From positions 62,001-126,000 of the forward strand of contig NZ_CP147915.1 of assembly GCF_039645585.1 (NCBI RefSeq): 64,000 nucleotides of DNA, read 5' to 3'. Positions 1-8,095 of this stretch are shown here, one piece after another (the stretch's first letter is position 1; each line of letters opens with the position of its first letter). A program made the position numbers and the translations under genes. The notes below the pieces were generated by a model. It saw only the letters and a program-made list of their open reading frames with translations, was not told the DNA's origin and ran no database searches. This DNA comes from Sulfurimonas sp. HSL-1656 (GTDB taxonomy: Bacteria; Campylobacterota; Campylobacteria; Campylobacterales; Sulfurimonadaceae).

Positions 1-175
1 TGAGCGCGGGGTCGAAGGCGAGCACGCTCATCGTCAGCGGCGGCGACGCCGCGTAGATCCTCGTCACCGTCTCGGGGAGATCGACCGTCCGGCCGTAATC
101 GTCCGTGAGGCTCCGTGCCTGTAGCGTGCCTGCGAGGAGGCAGAGGGCCAAAAGAAAAAAGATGCCTGTTCTCAT
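1..175 (-). CDS. metal-chelate ABC transporter substrate-binding protein, 5' part only
   Basis: This is the N-terminal end of a periplasmic binding protein whose remainder lies outside the window. The visible 58 residues are a signal peptide (MRTGIFFLLALCLLAGTLQA) followed by a DDYGRTVDLPETVTRI segment, typical of the first strand of iron-siderophore/vitamin B12-type binding proteins. The ATG overlaps the stop of the upstream ATPase gene (ATGA), so it is the last visible cistron of the uptake operon. The operon therefore carries two binding proteins, the other at 4201-5205. The family is clear from context; the ligand is not. Confidence 0.75.
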   Translation of the reverse strand, partial: MRTGIFFLLALCLLAGTLQARSLTDDYGRTVDLPETVTRIYAASPPLTMSVLAFDPAL

Positions 176-960
176 GCGGAGACCCTCCGGAAGTGCGGCA
201 GGCACCAGTTCTTGTCGCGGTGCTCCACGATATCGGCCTCGACACCGTAGACCCGGCGCAGCATCTCGGGGGTGATGACGGCGTCGGGCACGCCTTGGTC
301 GATCATGTGGCCGTCGTGCATGACGGCGACGCGGCTGGAGACAAGCAGGGCGTGGTCGGGGTAGTGTGTCGTTTTGAGGAAGGTCTTCCCCTGCCCCGCC
401 AGGTGTGCGATCATCTCCAGCAGCCGCATCTGGTTGCCGTAATCAAGCCCGGTGACCGGTTCGTCCATGATAAAGGTGGAGACCTCCTGGGCCAGGGCGC
501 GCGCCAGCAGCACCATCTGCTTCTGCCCGCCGCTGAGCTGCCCGAAGGGGCGGGAGGCCAGCGTCTTGATGCCGACGGTCCGCAGCGCCTCCATGGCGAC
601 CTCGCGGTCGCGCGCGCCGGGCTGGGCGAAGAAGCCGAGCTTCGCCGCCCGCCCCATCATGACCATCTCCGCGACCGTGTAGTTGAAGGGGACGCTGTGG
701 TACTGGGGAATGTAGGCGATATGCTGCGCGATCTCCCGGTGGGAGTAGCGTGCGAGCGGCGCGCCGTCCAGCCGGATGTCGCCGCTGCCGCGCAGCAGGC
801 CGAGCATCAGGCGGATCAGCGTACTTTTGCCGCAGCCGTTGGGCCCCAGCAGGCTGACGACTTCGCCGGGGTAGAGGGCGAAGTTCATCTTTTTGAGCAC
901 CTGGTGCGTCGGGTAGGAGAAGGTGAGGTTTTTGACTTCGATGATCGGTTTCAGTTCCAT
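172..960 (-). CDS. FecE/BtuD-type ABC transporter ATP-binding protein
   Basis: This 262-residue cytoplasmic ATPase should energise metal-chelate import through the permease at 951-1967. It shows a Walker A (GPNGCGKST), a Q-loop (YIPQYH), the ABC signature (LSGGQKQ), a Walker B (TFIMDEP) and a switch His (KTTHYPDH). I chose the ATG at 960 because the protein then begins with the usual MELKPIIEVKNLTFSYP strand; the frame is open further upstream, but that part is only the shadow of the permease gene. It overlaps the permease by 10 nt and the following binding-protein gene by 3 nt, so translation is probably coupled. FecE/FhuC/BtuD family; the substrate metal is unknown. Confidence 0.9.
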   Translation of the reverse strand: MELKPIIEVKNLTFSYPTHQVLKKMNFALYPGEVVSLLGPNGCGKSTLIRLMLGLLRGSGDIRLDGAPLARYSHREIAQHIAYIPQYHSVPFNYTVAEMVMMGRAAKLGFFAQPGARDREVAMEALRTVGIKTLASRPFGQLSGGQKQMVLLARALAQEVSTFIMDEPVTGLDYGNQMRLLEMIAHLAGQGKTFLKTTHYPDHALLVSSRVAVMHDGHMIDQGVPDAVITPEMLRRVYGVEADIVEHRDKNWCLPHFRRVSA

Positions 961-1967
961 GCGGCCCTCGCGTGTTTGAGTACGATGATAAAGACGGGGA
1001 TGCCGATGAGCGAGGTGAGGATCCCGATGGGGATCTCCACGCTCATCGCCAGCCTCGAGACCGAATCGGCCAGGAGCAGAAACGCGGCTCCCGTAATGGC
1101 CGACAGCGGCATCAGCAGGGTGTGGGAAGGCCCGAAGGCCATCCGGACGATGTGGGGGATGATGAGGCCGACCCAGCCGATGATCCCCGCCATAACGACG
1201 GAGAGCGCACTGGCCAGGGTGGCGAGCACGATGGCGATGAAGCGGATGCGCGTCACGTTGATTCCCAGCGCGCGCGCCTCTTCGTCGCCGAGGCTGAGCA
1301 GGTCGAAATAGCGCCCCAGCACGATCAGCCCGCCGATACCCAGCAGCATCGGAACGGCGGCGAGGGCGACCCCGTCCAGGTCCGCCATGCTGAGCGATCC
1401 CATCAGCCAGTAGACGATGGCGGGGAGGGTGCTGTAGGGGTCGGCGACGTATTTGACAACGGAGAGCAGGGCCGTGAAGAGCGAACCGCTGATGACCCCG
1501 CCGAGCACGAGCATGATCGAGGAGCGTCCGGCGCGGACCATGCCGCCGACCATCACGGCAAAACCGACGGCGACGAAACCGAAGATGAAGGCCAGCGCCT
1601 GCACGATCCACCACTGCTCGCTCACGAGCATCCCCAGCGCCGCGCCGAAGGAGGCCCCGGCGAGGACGCCCAGGATCCCCGGAGAGACGAGGGGGTTGAC
1701 GAACATCGCCTGGAAAGCCGCGCCCGAGGTGGCGAGCGCCGCGCCGATGAGCATCGCCAGCAGGATGCGCGGCAGGCGGATCTGCACGATGATGTTCTCC
1801 AGCAGCGCGTACTGCGGCAGGGCCTCGCCGCCGAGGAGCTTGTACTCCAGGAAGCCCGCAAGCGTCCGGGCGTCGACGGGGTACTGGCCCCACATCAGCG
1901 TCAGCGTGGCCACGAGCAGAAGCACCATGAGTGCCGCCGAGAGGGAGAGGGCGTAGCGGCGCTGCAT
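951..1967 (-). CDS. FecCD-family ABC transporter permease
   Basis: This 338-residue inner-membrane permease of the FecCD/BtuC family should form the channel for a metal chelate delivered by the periplasmic binding proteins. Hydrophobic segments run along the whole chain. Family hallmarks are RLPRILLAMLIGAALATSGA near residues 68-87, NPLVSPGILGVLAGASFGA after it, and GWVGLIIPHIVRM near residues 265-277. The length is standard. The ATG at 1967 shares one base with the stop of the receptor gene upstream, and the 3' end overlaps the ATPase gene. There is a single permease gene, so the transporter is probably a homodimer. Confidence 0.92.
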   Translation of the reverse strand: MQRRYALSLSAALMVLLLVATLTLMWGQYPVDARTLAGFLEYKLLGGEALPQYALLENIIVQIRLPRILLAMLIGAALATSGAAFQAMFVNPLVSPGILGVLAGASFGAALGMLVSEQWWIVQALAFIFGFVAVGFAVMVGGMVRAGRSSIMLVLGGVISGSLFTALLSVVKYVADPYSTLPAIVYWLMGSLSMADLDGVALAAVPMLLGIGGLIVLGRYFDLLSLGDEEARALGINVTRIRFIAIVLATLASALSVVMAGIIGWVGLIIPHIVRMAFGPSHTLLMPLSAITGAAFLLLADSVSRLAMSVEIPIGILTSLIGIPVFIIVLKHARAAWN

Positions 1968-4204
1968 CAGAAGTTCACGGTGAGCGAGCCGAACACCTGC
2001 ATCGGCGCGCCGGTCATGTAGGTCGATGAGGTCCCCGTCGTCGCCAGGACGTTGTCCGCGGAGATGATCGTCGCGACGTACTTCTCGTCGGTCAGGTTCG
2101 TACCGCTGAGGCGGAAGACGGCGCTTTTGCTGCCGAGGAAGCCGTTGATGCGGTAGGCGACGTCGAGGTCGAAGAGGGTGTAAGCGTCGACGGTCTGGCT
2201 GTTCTGCAGGTCGCCGTAGCGCTTGGAGGTGTAGCGCACGCTCGGGGTGATCATCCAGCCGCCGACGCTGTAGGAGAGCGCCGCCTTGGCCAGGACCTCC
2301 GGCGCGTCGGGGACCTGTTTGCCCTCGGTGTCGATCGTCGTCGTCGGCGAGCTTTTGAAGTCCTGCGTAAAGGCGTACTTGTTATAGGAGAGCCCCGCGA
2401 TGAACTCCAGCGATTCGCTGACCGGGCCCGAGGCGGAGAACTCTGCGCCGTAGCCCATCGCGTCGCCGACGTTGGCGGGATAGTTCACGCCGTATTCGGG
2501 GTCGTAGACGTTGGCCTGCTTGTTCTTGACGTAGGAGACGAAAAGCACCGGGTTCAGCGCGATGCCGCCGACCATCGTCTTGTAGCCCAGGTCGATGTTG
2601 TCGGAGGTCTCGAGTTCGAGTTTGTTCCACAGCTGCTGCAGGGTCACGTTCTTGGCGACGAAACTGGCCCGGTTCTTGATGTAGGTCGGGAAGAGGTTGA
2701 CGTCGAAGCCGTAGGTCCGGGCATAGGAGACGTAGAGCGTATTGCGCTCATCGAAGCGGTAGCCGGCGTAGAGCGACGGGATCCACGTATAGAAGGTCTT
2801 CGCCTTGACGCTGGCCCACGGATCGAGCGTCCCCTCGGCGATCGCCGTGTCGTAGTTCTGGCTCGTGTTGAGGTCGGTGCCGAAGGTGTAGCTCTCGAGC
2901 GAGCCGATCTCGAAGCTCTGGTACTGGAGCCCGACATTGTAGTCGAAGCTGCCGAGGCTGCCGGAGAGCTCCGCGAAGGGGGCCTGGAGGGTGTGGTAGC
3001 CGGTTTTGGCCAGGGAGGCGTACCCGTCAAAGACGAGGTCGCCGCCGACAGACTTGTACTTCAGGCGGTCCGTCGGCGGTCCCGGAGGCTGCTGCTTGTG
3101 GTACCAGTAGCCCAGCGTCGTCTTGAGGGCCTTGGAGAAGCGGTGGGTGTACTCGGCGACGCCCCCGTAGAGGTCATGGTCGATCCGCCACTGGATGACG
3201 CGGTTTTTCGCGGGGTCCGCGTTGACGCTGGAGTTCCAGTACTCCCCTTTGTCCGTTTTGTAGTAGGGTTTTAATGTCACCGTGTCGTTGGCGCTCGGGC
3301 GGAACTGCAGGGTTGAGAGGACGGCCGTCGTATCGAAGCTCTGCTTGTTCCAGTCGTAGTAGTCGACGTCGTTGTTCGCCGTCGGCCGGGCGGCGGCGTA
3401 ATCCTTGTCCCAGAAGCTCTCCAGGTCCCGGGTCTCGGTATAGGAGAGGGCGTAGTAGTTGTGGTGGTCGTCTTTGTTGTAGATGACGTAGGCTTCCGCG
3501 CTGAACATCTCCGAGGGGGTATAGGCGATCCCCGCCATGGCGTTGAAGCGTTCGAGGTCCCCGTCGCCCTTGTACTTGTCGTATCCGAGGTGGGAGATCG
3601 ATCCGAAGAGGCGGACGTCCCCCATCTTCCCGCTGTCGAAGCGTCCAAAGGAGCGCGTAAAGCTGTCCGAACCGAACGACTGCGAGAGGATGGCATTCGT
3701 CTGCTGCCGCGGCGCGTTGACGTTCATGTCGACCTTGCCGATCAGGCTGGAGAAACCGATGTTCTTTTCCGGCGGCAGGTACCCTTTGAGCAGGTCGATG
3801 GAGGCGACGTTCTCCATGTCGAGCATCTGTTTACCGCCGCCGGGGTTGCTGGAGATCGGCATGCCGTCGATCATGTAGACGCCCCCCGGGCCGGACTGGG
3901 ATTTGCCGCGGATGCGGATGGGGTCGTGGTAGGAGGGTTCGTTGGAGCCTGCCGTGTCCGCGGGGGTGTAGTTGACCGAGGGGGAGTACTGGATGATCGT
4001 AAAGGGGTTCATGTTGGCCTGCGTCCCGAGGGTCGTGATGCTCTTTTTCTCGAAGCGCTGGTCGGACCCGTTGACGTCGCCCAGGTAGAGGGTGTCGTCC
4101 AGGGCAGTGTCGGAGACGACGATGTGCTCGATATTGACGGGGCCGGCCCAGAGGGCGGAGGCGGCCATGACGGCGACAAGGGGGTAGGTGTAAGCGGGTT
4201 TCAA
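1967..4204 (-). CDS. TonB-dependent outer-membrane receptor, TTG start
   Basis: This 745-residue receptor should take up a metal chelate across the outer membrane using TonB. A signal peptide ending near ALWA is followed by a plug domain with IRIRGKSQSGPGGVYMIDGM and LLKGYLPPEKN, then a long beta-barrel rich in aromatic turns that ends ...VFGSLTVNF with the usual terminal aromatic residue. I chose TTG at 4204: an AGGAGA sits 5 nt upstream, the signal peptide starts there, and the codon overlaps the preceding stop as TTGA. Starting further upstream would add 80 residues that are only a shadow of the binding-protein gene. No N-terminal signalling domain is present. The ligand cannot be assigned. 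Confidence 0.9.
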   Translation of the reverse strand: MKPAYTYPLVAVMAASALWAGPVNIEHIVVSDTALDDTLYLGDVNGSDQRFEKKSITTLGTQANMNPFTIIQYSPSVNYTPADTAGSNEPSYHDPIRIRGKSQSGPGGVYMIDGMPISSNPGGGKQMLDMENVASIDLLKGYLPPEKNIGFSSLIGKVDMNVNAPRQQTNAILSQSFGSDSFTRSFGRFDSGKMGDVRLFGSISHLGYDKYKGDGDLERFNAMAGIAYTPSEMFSAEAYVIYNKDDHHNYYALSYTETRDLESFWDKDYAAARPTANNDVDYYDWNKQSFDTTAVLSTLQFRPSANDTVTLKPYYKTDKGEYWNSSVNADPAKNRVIQWRIDHDLYGGVAEYTHRFSKALKTTLGYWYHKQQPPGPPTDRLKYKSVGGDLVFDGYASLAKTGYHTLQAPFAELSGSLGSFDYNVGLQYQSFEIGSLESYTFGTDLNTSQNYDTAIAEGTLDPWASVKAKTFYTWIPSLYAGYRFDERNTLYVSYARTYGFDVNLFPTYIKNRASFVAKNVTLQQLWNKLELETSDNIDLGYKTMVGGIALNPVLFVSYVKNKQANVYDPEYGVNYPANVGDAMGYGAEFSASGPVSESLEFIAGLSYNKYAFTQDFKSSPTTTIDTEGKQVPDAPEVLAKAALSYSVGGWMITPSVRYTSKRYGDLQNSQTVDAYTLFDLDVAYRINGFLGSKSAVFRLSGTNLTDEKYVATIISADNVLATTGTSSTYMTGAPMQVFGSLTVNF

Positions 4205-5205
4205 AGGGAATCTCCTAATAGCGTATTGATCTCGCGGGGACTCAGGTCGACGTTGAGAAAGAGTTTGTAGAACGCGGCGACGCGCATTTTCAGGTCGACA
4301 TCGTATGCCTCCGGATGGAAGAGGGAAGCGAGCCACTGGATGCCGATGACGCGCATGAACGAGGGCGGACGGTCGACCCAGTTGAACGGCACCGTCGGCA
4401 CGAGGTAGATCCGCCCCGCTTTGACGGCGCGGAGCTGTTTCCACATCGGGTCCTCCACGAGGTCGCCGTAGACCATGGCGTGCTGGACGATGATCACTTC
4501 CGGGTCATAGGCCAGCAGGGTCTCGAAGTTGATCTTCTCCAGCCCGCGCAGGTTGCTCTGGCGGCACTTATGGACGTTCTCGCCGCCGGCGAAGTTCATG
4601 GCGACGACGTGGAAGGAGGTGTCGCACTCCGTCGAGAGGCCGTCCAGCCCCTCGGCATAGTAATAGCGTGTCGGTTTGGTGCCGGCCAGCGAGGCGTTGA
4701 TCTCGTCAATAACCGTGCGGGTGTAATCGGCCAGTTGCCGGCCGCGTTCGCCTGCACCGACGGCGTCGCCGACGCGCTCCATGGCGCCGGGCATCGACGC
4801 GATCTGCCTAAAAGGCACCGTCAGCGTCGGGACGCCGAGTTTTTTGATCTGGTCGGTCACGGTCTGCACAAGCATGTCATCCTCCCAGATCAGCACGAGG
4901 TCGGGGTGGGCGGCGACGAGGGTCTCGAGGTTGATGCGGCTGCCGCTGCCGTGGAACGACCCGATGACGGGCAGGGCCAGGAAGCGCTTGTCGAGGTAGG
5001 CGGGATCGGCGCCGTTGAAGGGGTTCTTGGCTTTGAAGTTGAGGCCGATCATCTTGGCGGGGTCGAGGGCATAGAGCAGGTAGTTCATCGGCGGTGATGA
5101 GCCGAAGACCCTGCTGACGGTCGCCTGGTCATCCTTCATATCGCTAAGCGCCTGGGGCACCGAGACGAGCACCGATATGAAGAGGGTAAGCAGAAGTCTG
5201 TTCAT
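4201..5205 (-). CDS. iron/metal-chelate ABC transporter substrate-binding protein
   Basis: This 334-residue periplasmic binding protein of the FepB/BtuF/CeuE class has a signal peptide ending near PQALS. The family pattern is clear: INLETLVAAHPDLVLIWEDD in the first lobe, a long connecting helix, and FETLLAYDPEVIIVQHA then AVKAGRIYLVPTVPFNWVDR in the second. The latter resembles Campylobacterota CeuE-like proteins. It sits between tonB and the receptor, overlapping the receptor start, so it belongs to the same transcript. It is the first of two binding proteins in the operon. Iron, nickel or another metallophore are all possible ligands; the sequence does not decide. Confidence 0.88.
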   Translation of the reverse strand: MNRLLLTLFISVLVSVPQALSDMKDDQATVSRVFGSSPPMNYLLYALDPAKMIGLNFKAKNPFNGADPAYLDKRFLALPVIGSFHGSGSRINLETLVAAHPDLVLIWEDDMLVQTVTDQIKKLGVPTLTVPFRQIASMPGAMERVGDAVGAGERGRQLADYTRTVIDEINASLAGTKPTRYYYAEGLDGLSTECDTSFHVVAMNFAGGENVHKCRQSNLRGLEKINFETLLAYDPEVIIVQHAMVYGDLVEDPMWKQLRAVKAGRIYLVPTVPFNWVDRPPSFMRVIGIQWLASLFHPEAYDVDLKMRVAAFYKLFLNVDLSPREINTLLGDSL

Positions 5206-5214
5206 GGTGGATTC

Positions 5215-6021
5215 CTAAGAGTGTGAAAGTGAGAAGGTGATCGGGATCGTCAGATGGGTCAGCGATTCGAGAGAGGGAAAATCGCCGCTGAGATCCCATA
5301 GCGTTTGCAACGCTTTACGGTCCAGAACGGTACTGCCGCTGCTGCGCAAGACTTCTGCAGTAGCGACCGTACCATCGGAAGCAAGTTTGAACGAGAGCGT
5401 CACCACCCCCTCGAGCCGCAGCCTTCTTGCGGCGGCGGGGTAGGTGATGGCGGATTCGATCATGGCACGTATCCGTCCCAGCACCGTTGCGTCCGGCCCG
5501 GTTGGGTCAGCTTTTTTGTTGTTGTTTGCAAGCGGTGTAGCGCTTGACGCATTGTCTGGTGTGTGAGGAGAAGTTTCCGCGTGTGAGGCCGGAGCGACGG
5601 GCGGGGACGGAAGGGAGGCAAACGCCTCAGATAAAGACGCGTCGTCGGACGCCTTTATCTCAGGGGTTTTGTGTTGGGGAATGGGCAGCGTGACCGGGGC
5701 GGGTTTTGCGGTGACCGGCGCCGGTTTCGGTGCTGATTTCACCGCGGATTTCGGGCGTGCAGCCGGTTTGGCCGGGAGGGGTTTTGCTTGCGGGGCGGCG
5801 GCCGCTGCCGGCGACGCGGCACGCGGGGTATAGGCGGCCAGGGAGATCGCCACCGTCTGCCGTTCGGCTGCCGGTGCGGGCAGGACGGGGCGCGGCGCGT
5901 AGAGGAACGCGCCCAGCAGTGCCCCGTGCATCAGTACGGAGGCGCCCATTGCCAGCAGGCGGTGACGGTGGTCGTTTTCGTGTATCATATTTGATATAAC
6001 GACAGGCGAAAGCGAATGCAT
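5215..6021 (-). CDS. tonB: TonB-family energy transducer
   Basis: This 268-residue protein should couple the proton-motive force to the outer-membrane receptor encoded two genes downstream. It has one N-terminal membrane anchor (about residues 22-42). A Pro/Ala/Lys-rich periplasmic spanner follows (about 45-165), then a TonB C-terminal domain (ITYPAAARRLRLEGVVTLSF, about 192-268). The ATG at 6021 is preceded by GGAG with a 6-nt gap, overlapping the globin stop, which favours it. An ATG at 5988 (MIHENDH) would also give a good protein but has no ribosome-binding site. No exbB/exbD genes are visible in the window. Confidence 0.88.
   Translation of the reverse strand: MHSLSPVVISNMIHENDHRHRLLAMGASVLMHGALLGAFLYAPRPVLPAPAAERQTVAISLAAYTPRAASPAAAAAPQAKPLPAKPAARPKSAVKSAPKPAPVTAKPAPVTLPIPQHKTPEIKASDDASLSEAFASLPSPPVAPASHAETSPHTPDNASSATPLANNNKKADPTGPDATVLGRIRAMIESAITYPAAARRLRLEGVVTLSFKLASDGTVATAEVLRSSGSTVLDRKALQTLWDLSGDFPSLESLTHLTIPITFSLSHS
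5992..6002. repeat. third copy of TGATATAACGA motif
   Basis: The 11-mer TGATATAACGA occurs here inside the first codons of tonB, next to the alternative ATG at 5988. The same 11-mer occurs twice upstream of the globin gene (6622 and 6698). A near-palindrome, TATCA-N4-TGATA, overlaps this copy. Confidence 0.5.
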
Positions 6022-6024
6022 CGT

Positions 6025-6597
6025 CTACTCCGCCGCCTTGCGCCCTGCGAGGGGTTCATAGGGGTGGCGCGTGATGGGGGTGACCGTGGTGCGGCGGTTA
6101 ATCATGCGGATGGAGAGGGCTTCGATCCACTCCCAGAACTCCCGGGCGTGTTCGGCGGGCATGGCGCACTCCGCCATCGCCTTGCGGTACATCATGAGCC
6201 AGATATCGCGGGCTTTCTCGTCAACGATGAGGTGCAGGTGGCGCATCCGCAGCGCCGGGTGGCCGTGGGCATCGCTGAAGGCTTTCGCACCGCCCAGCGC
6301 CTCGATAAAGAAATCGGCGGCTTTTTCGGTGGCGGCGGCGAAGGCGTTGTCGTCAGCGGGGAACATCTCGCCCAGTACCGTCTTGCGCAGTAGAGCGTGG
6401 TGGTACCGCACGAGGGCACGGATGTTCGGTTCCCCCCAGGCGCGGTAGAGTGCATCGGAGGGGAAGGTCACCTCGGGATAGATGAAGTCGATCTTCGCAT
6501 CGACCGTACGCGGGAGGGCACCGGCCCCTTCAAACGGCCGGGTGCCGCACTGGTTAAACCCCTGGATCGGCGTCCCCTCTTCGGTAAAGACGTTCAT
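6025..6597 (-). CDS. truncated-haemoglobin-like globin
   Basis: This 190-residue protein has a C-terminal 2-over-2 globin core with extra N-terminal sequence. The region from ALVRYHHALLRKTVLGEMFP to GHPALRMRHLHLIVDEKARD matches the E-F-G helix region of group II/III truncated haemoglobins; the His of RMRH is the likely proximal haem ligand. Such globins bind O2 or NO; Campylobacter Ctb is the nearest studied example. It is the first gene of the metal-uptake operon, 3 nt before tonB. That placement is unusual and suggests coupling of metal or haem supply to O2/NO handling. The ATG at 6597 has GGAG about 7 nt upstream. Confidence 0.78.
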   Translation of the reverse strand: MNVFTEEGTPIQGFNQCGTRPFEGAGALPRTVDAKIDFIYPEVTFPSDALYRAWGEPNIRALVRYHHALLRKTVLGEMFPADDNAFAAATEKAADFFIEALGGAKAFSDAHGHPALRMRHLHLIVDEKARDIWLMMYRKAMAECAMPAEHAREFWEWIEALSIRMINRRTTVTPITRHPYEPLAGRKAAE

Positions 6598-6894
6598 GTT
6601 CTCGCTCCATTATATTTTAAATGATATAACGATATTTCAGCCATAGATGCAGCTGATATTCCATGCAAATCGGTACATTTTGCGTTGTTTTTGGAATGAT
6701 ATAACGAAAATGTCTTGTTTTGTCTTAAACGGTAGGACTTTTGTCATGCGAGGGCGGCAAACCCTCCGGCCGGACAGCCGCATCGTGTCGGTACGCTTTG
6801 AAAGTACAAGGAGGCAGGGCATGTGGAGTGCCCCGGAAGCAATGGACTGTCCTGCAGGAAGGTTCTCCCGGGCGCGGGCCCGGAAGTGTGGGTG
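6598..6894. promoter_or_regulatory. regulatory region of the globin/metal-uptake operon
   Basis: No gene is supported in these 297 bases. On the minus strand a TATAAT (6608-6613) lies just before the globin ATG. Two exact copies of TGATATAACGA (6622-6632 and 6698-6708) lie 76 nt apart; the first extends into a near-palindrome, TGATATAACGATATTTCA (14 of 18 positions symmetric). These are candidate operators, for example for a Fur-type metal regulator. At 6868-6882 a GC-rich inverted repeat follows the oxidase operon but has no T-run. A 61-codon minus-strand frame at 6637-6822 is rejected as coding. Confidence 0.5.
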
Positions 6895-8085
6895 TCACGC
6901 GAAGCTGTTTTTGAAGACGGTGAACATGCCCCAGCCGAAATAGACCAGACACCACACGATCAAAATAGCGAAGGTGGAGTTGGCCAGCCTGGAGACGAGG
7001 GCGTCTTTGCTGGCATCGAAGACCCCTTCGGACTTTCCGGCTCTCCACGCCAGCGTCGCGATGAACGCGACGCCGGTGAAGCCGAGGAAGACGAAGGTGA
7101 GCAGGAACATGACGACGGAGGGCCAGTCGATGTTCATCGGGTAGTCGTAGACGGAGTAGCCCAGGTCGCCCATGATCTGGAAGCGGATCAGTTCGCGCAT
7201 GCCGGAGATCAGCAGGGCGACCACGACGAGCCAGAGGGTCGTCAGGTAGCTCCGCTTGACGAAGTGGATCATCACGAGCAGGAGCAGCACGGAGACGACG
7301 ATGGCAAGGGAGAGCGGGTTGAGCAGCAGCCCCTCCATAAACATCCAGACGACGAAGAGCGCGGCGCTCGCGAGCAGACCGATGGACGCGATGGTCGTGC
7401 CGAGGCTGCGGGCAAAGGCGATGTACTCCTTCGTGAAATCGTTGCGTGTGCTCAGGAAATCGCTGTAGTTCTGCAGGAAAATGCCGACGACGGGGGCACT
7501 GAGCGAGACCATAAAGAGCAGCCGGACCGGATGCATGTGGAAGCTGAGTCCGGAGGTGTCGACCGTGCCGCCCGGCGCATACCACCCCATCCACTCGTTG
7601 GGCTGGATGGACTCGACGGAGAAGACGTGCATCAGTACCCCGGCAAAGACGATAAACGCAAAGCTGACCAGGCCGATCAGCTTGCCGTCGCCCTTTTTAT
7701 TGGCGTAATAGAACCAGTAGAAGAGCATATAGCCGACGATCAGCGCGTAGATGAACGTGAAGACCCAGATGCCCGATAGCGCGTTGGTCACGTACCAGTT
7801 GGGGTCATAGATGACCTGCGTAAAGAGCAGCGGCGCGATGCCGAGCAGGATCGCCAGCGAGATGCTGATCTTTCCGGTCTGGATCATGTGTCCCGTCAGG
7901 AGCTTCCAGTCAGCACTTTGCTTCTGTTTGCCGTGGCCGGCGAGCGAAAGCGTGATGCTGCCGATGGCGAGCAGGACGAAAGCGGCGTGCAGCGCCCACG
8001 TCAGGACGTAGAGCGCCTGAAAGACGACGGGGTAGAACGGGACCCCCGCGGGGTCGCGGAGGGTATTTAACAGTGTAGCATCCAT
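6895..8085 (-). CDS. second, CydA-like polytopic membrane subunit of bd-like oxidase
   Basis: This 396-residue protein is almost entirely hydrophobic, with roughly nine or more membrane segments. It carries charged or aromatic loop motifs such as LLFTQVIYDPNWYVTN and HVFSVESIQPNEWMGWYAPG. It follows the haem c-bearing CydA-like gene with a 10-nt gap. In the cytochrome bd superfamily some members pair two CydA-like subunits instead of CydA plus CydB, and this pair resembles that arrangement. I chose ATG 8085 because AAGGAG lies 6 nt upstream; the ATG at 8091 directly abuts it. Assignment as the partner subunit comes mainly from context. It could instead be a quinol-interacting membrane protein of another kind. 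Confidence 0.65.
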   Translation of the reverse strand: MDATLLNTLRDPAGVPFYPVVFQALYVLTWALHAAFVLLAIGSITLSLAGHGKQKQSADWKLLTGHMIQTGKISISLAILLGIAPLLFTQVIYDPNWYVTNALSGIWVFTFIYALIVGYMLFYWFYYANKKGDGKLIGLVSFAFIVFAGVLMHVFSVESIQPNEWMGWYAPGGTVDTSGLSFHMHPVRLLFMVSLSAPVVGIFLQNYSDFLSTRNDFTKEYIAFARSLGTTIASIGLLASAALFVVWMFMEGLLLNPLSLAIVVSVLLLLVMIHFVKRSYLTTLWLVVVALLISGMRELIRFQIMGDLGYSVYDYPMNIDWPSVVMFLLTFVFLGFTGVAFIATLAWRAGKSEGVFDASKDALVSRLANSTFAILIVWCLVYFGWGMFTVFKNSFA

Positions 8086-8095
8086 AGGCATCTCC

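Noticed and set aside
6637-6822. 61-codon minus-strand frame in the globin upstream region
   Set aside because: It has no ribosome-binding site and no similarity to anything known to me, and it spans the repeated TGATATAACGA elements, which are better read as regulatory.
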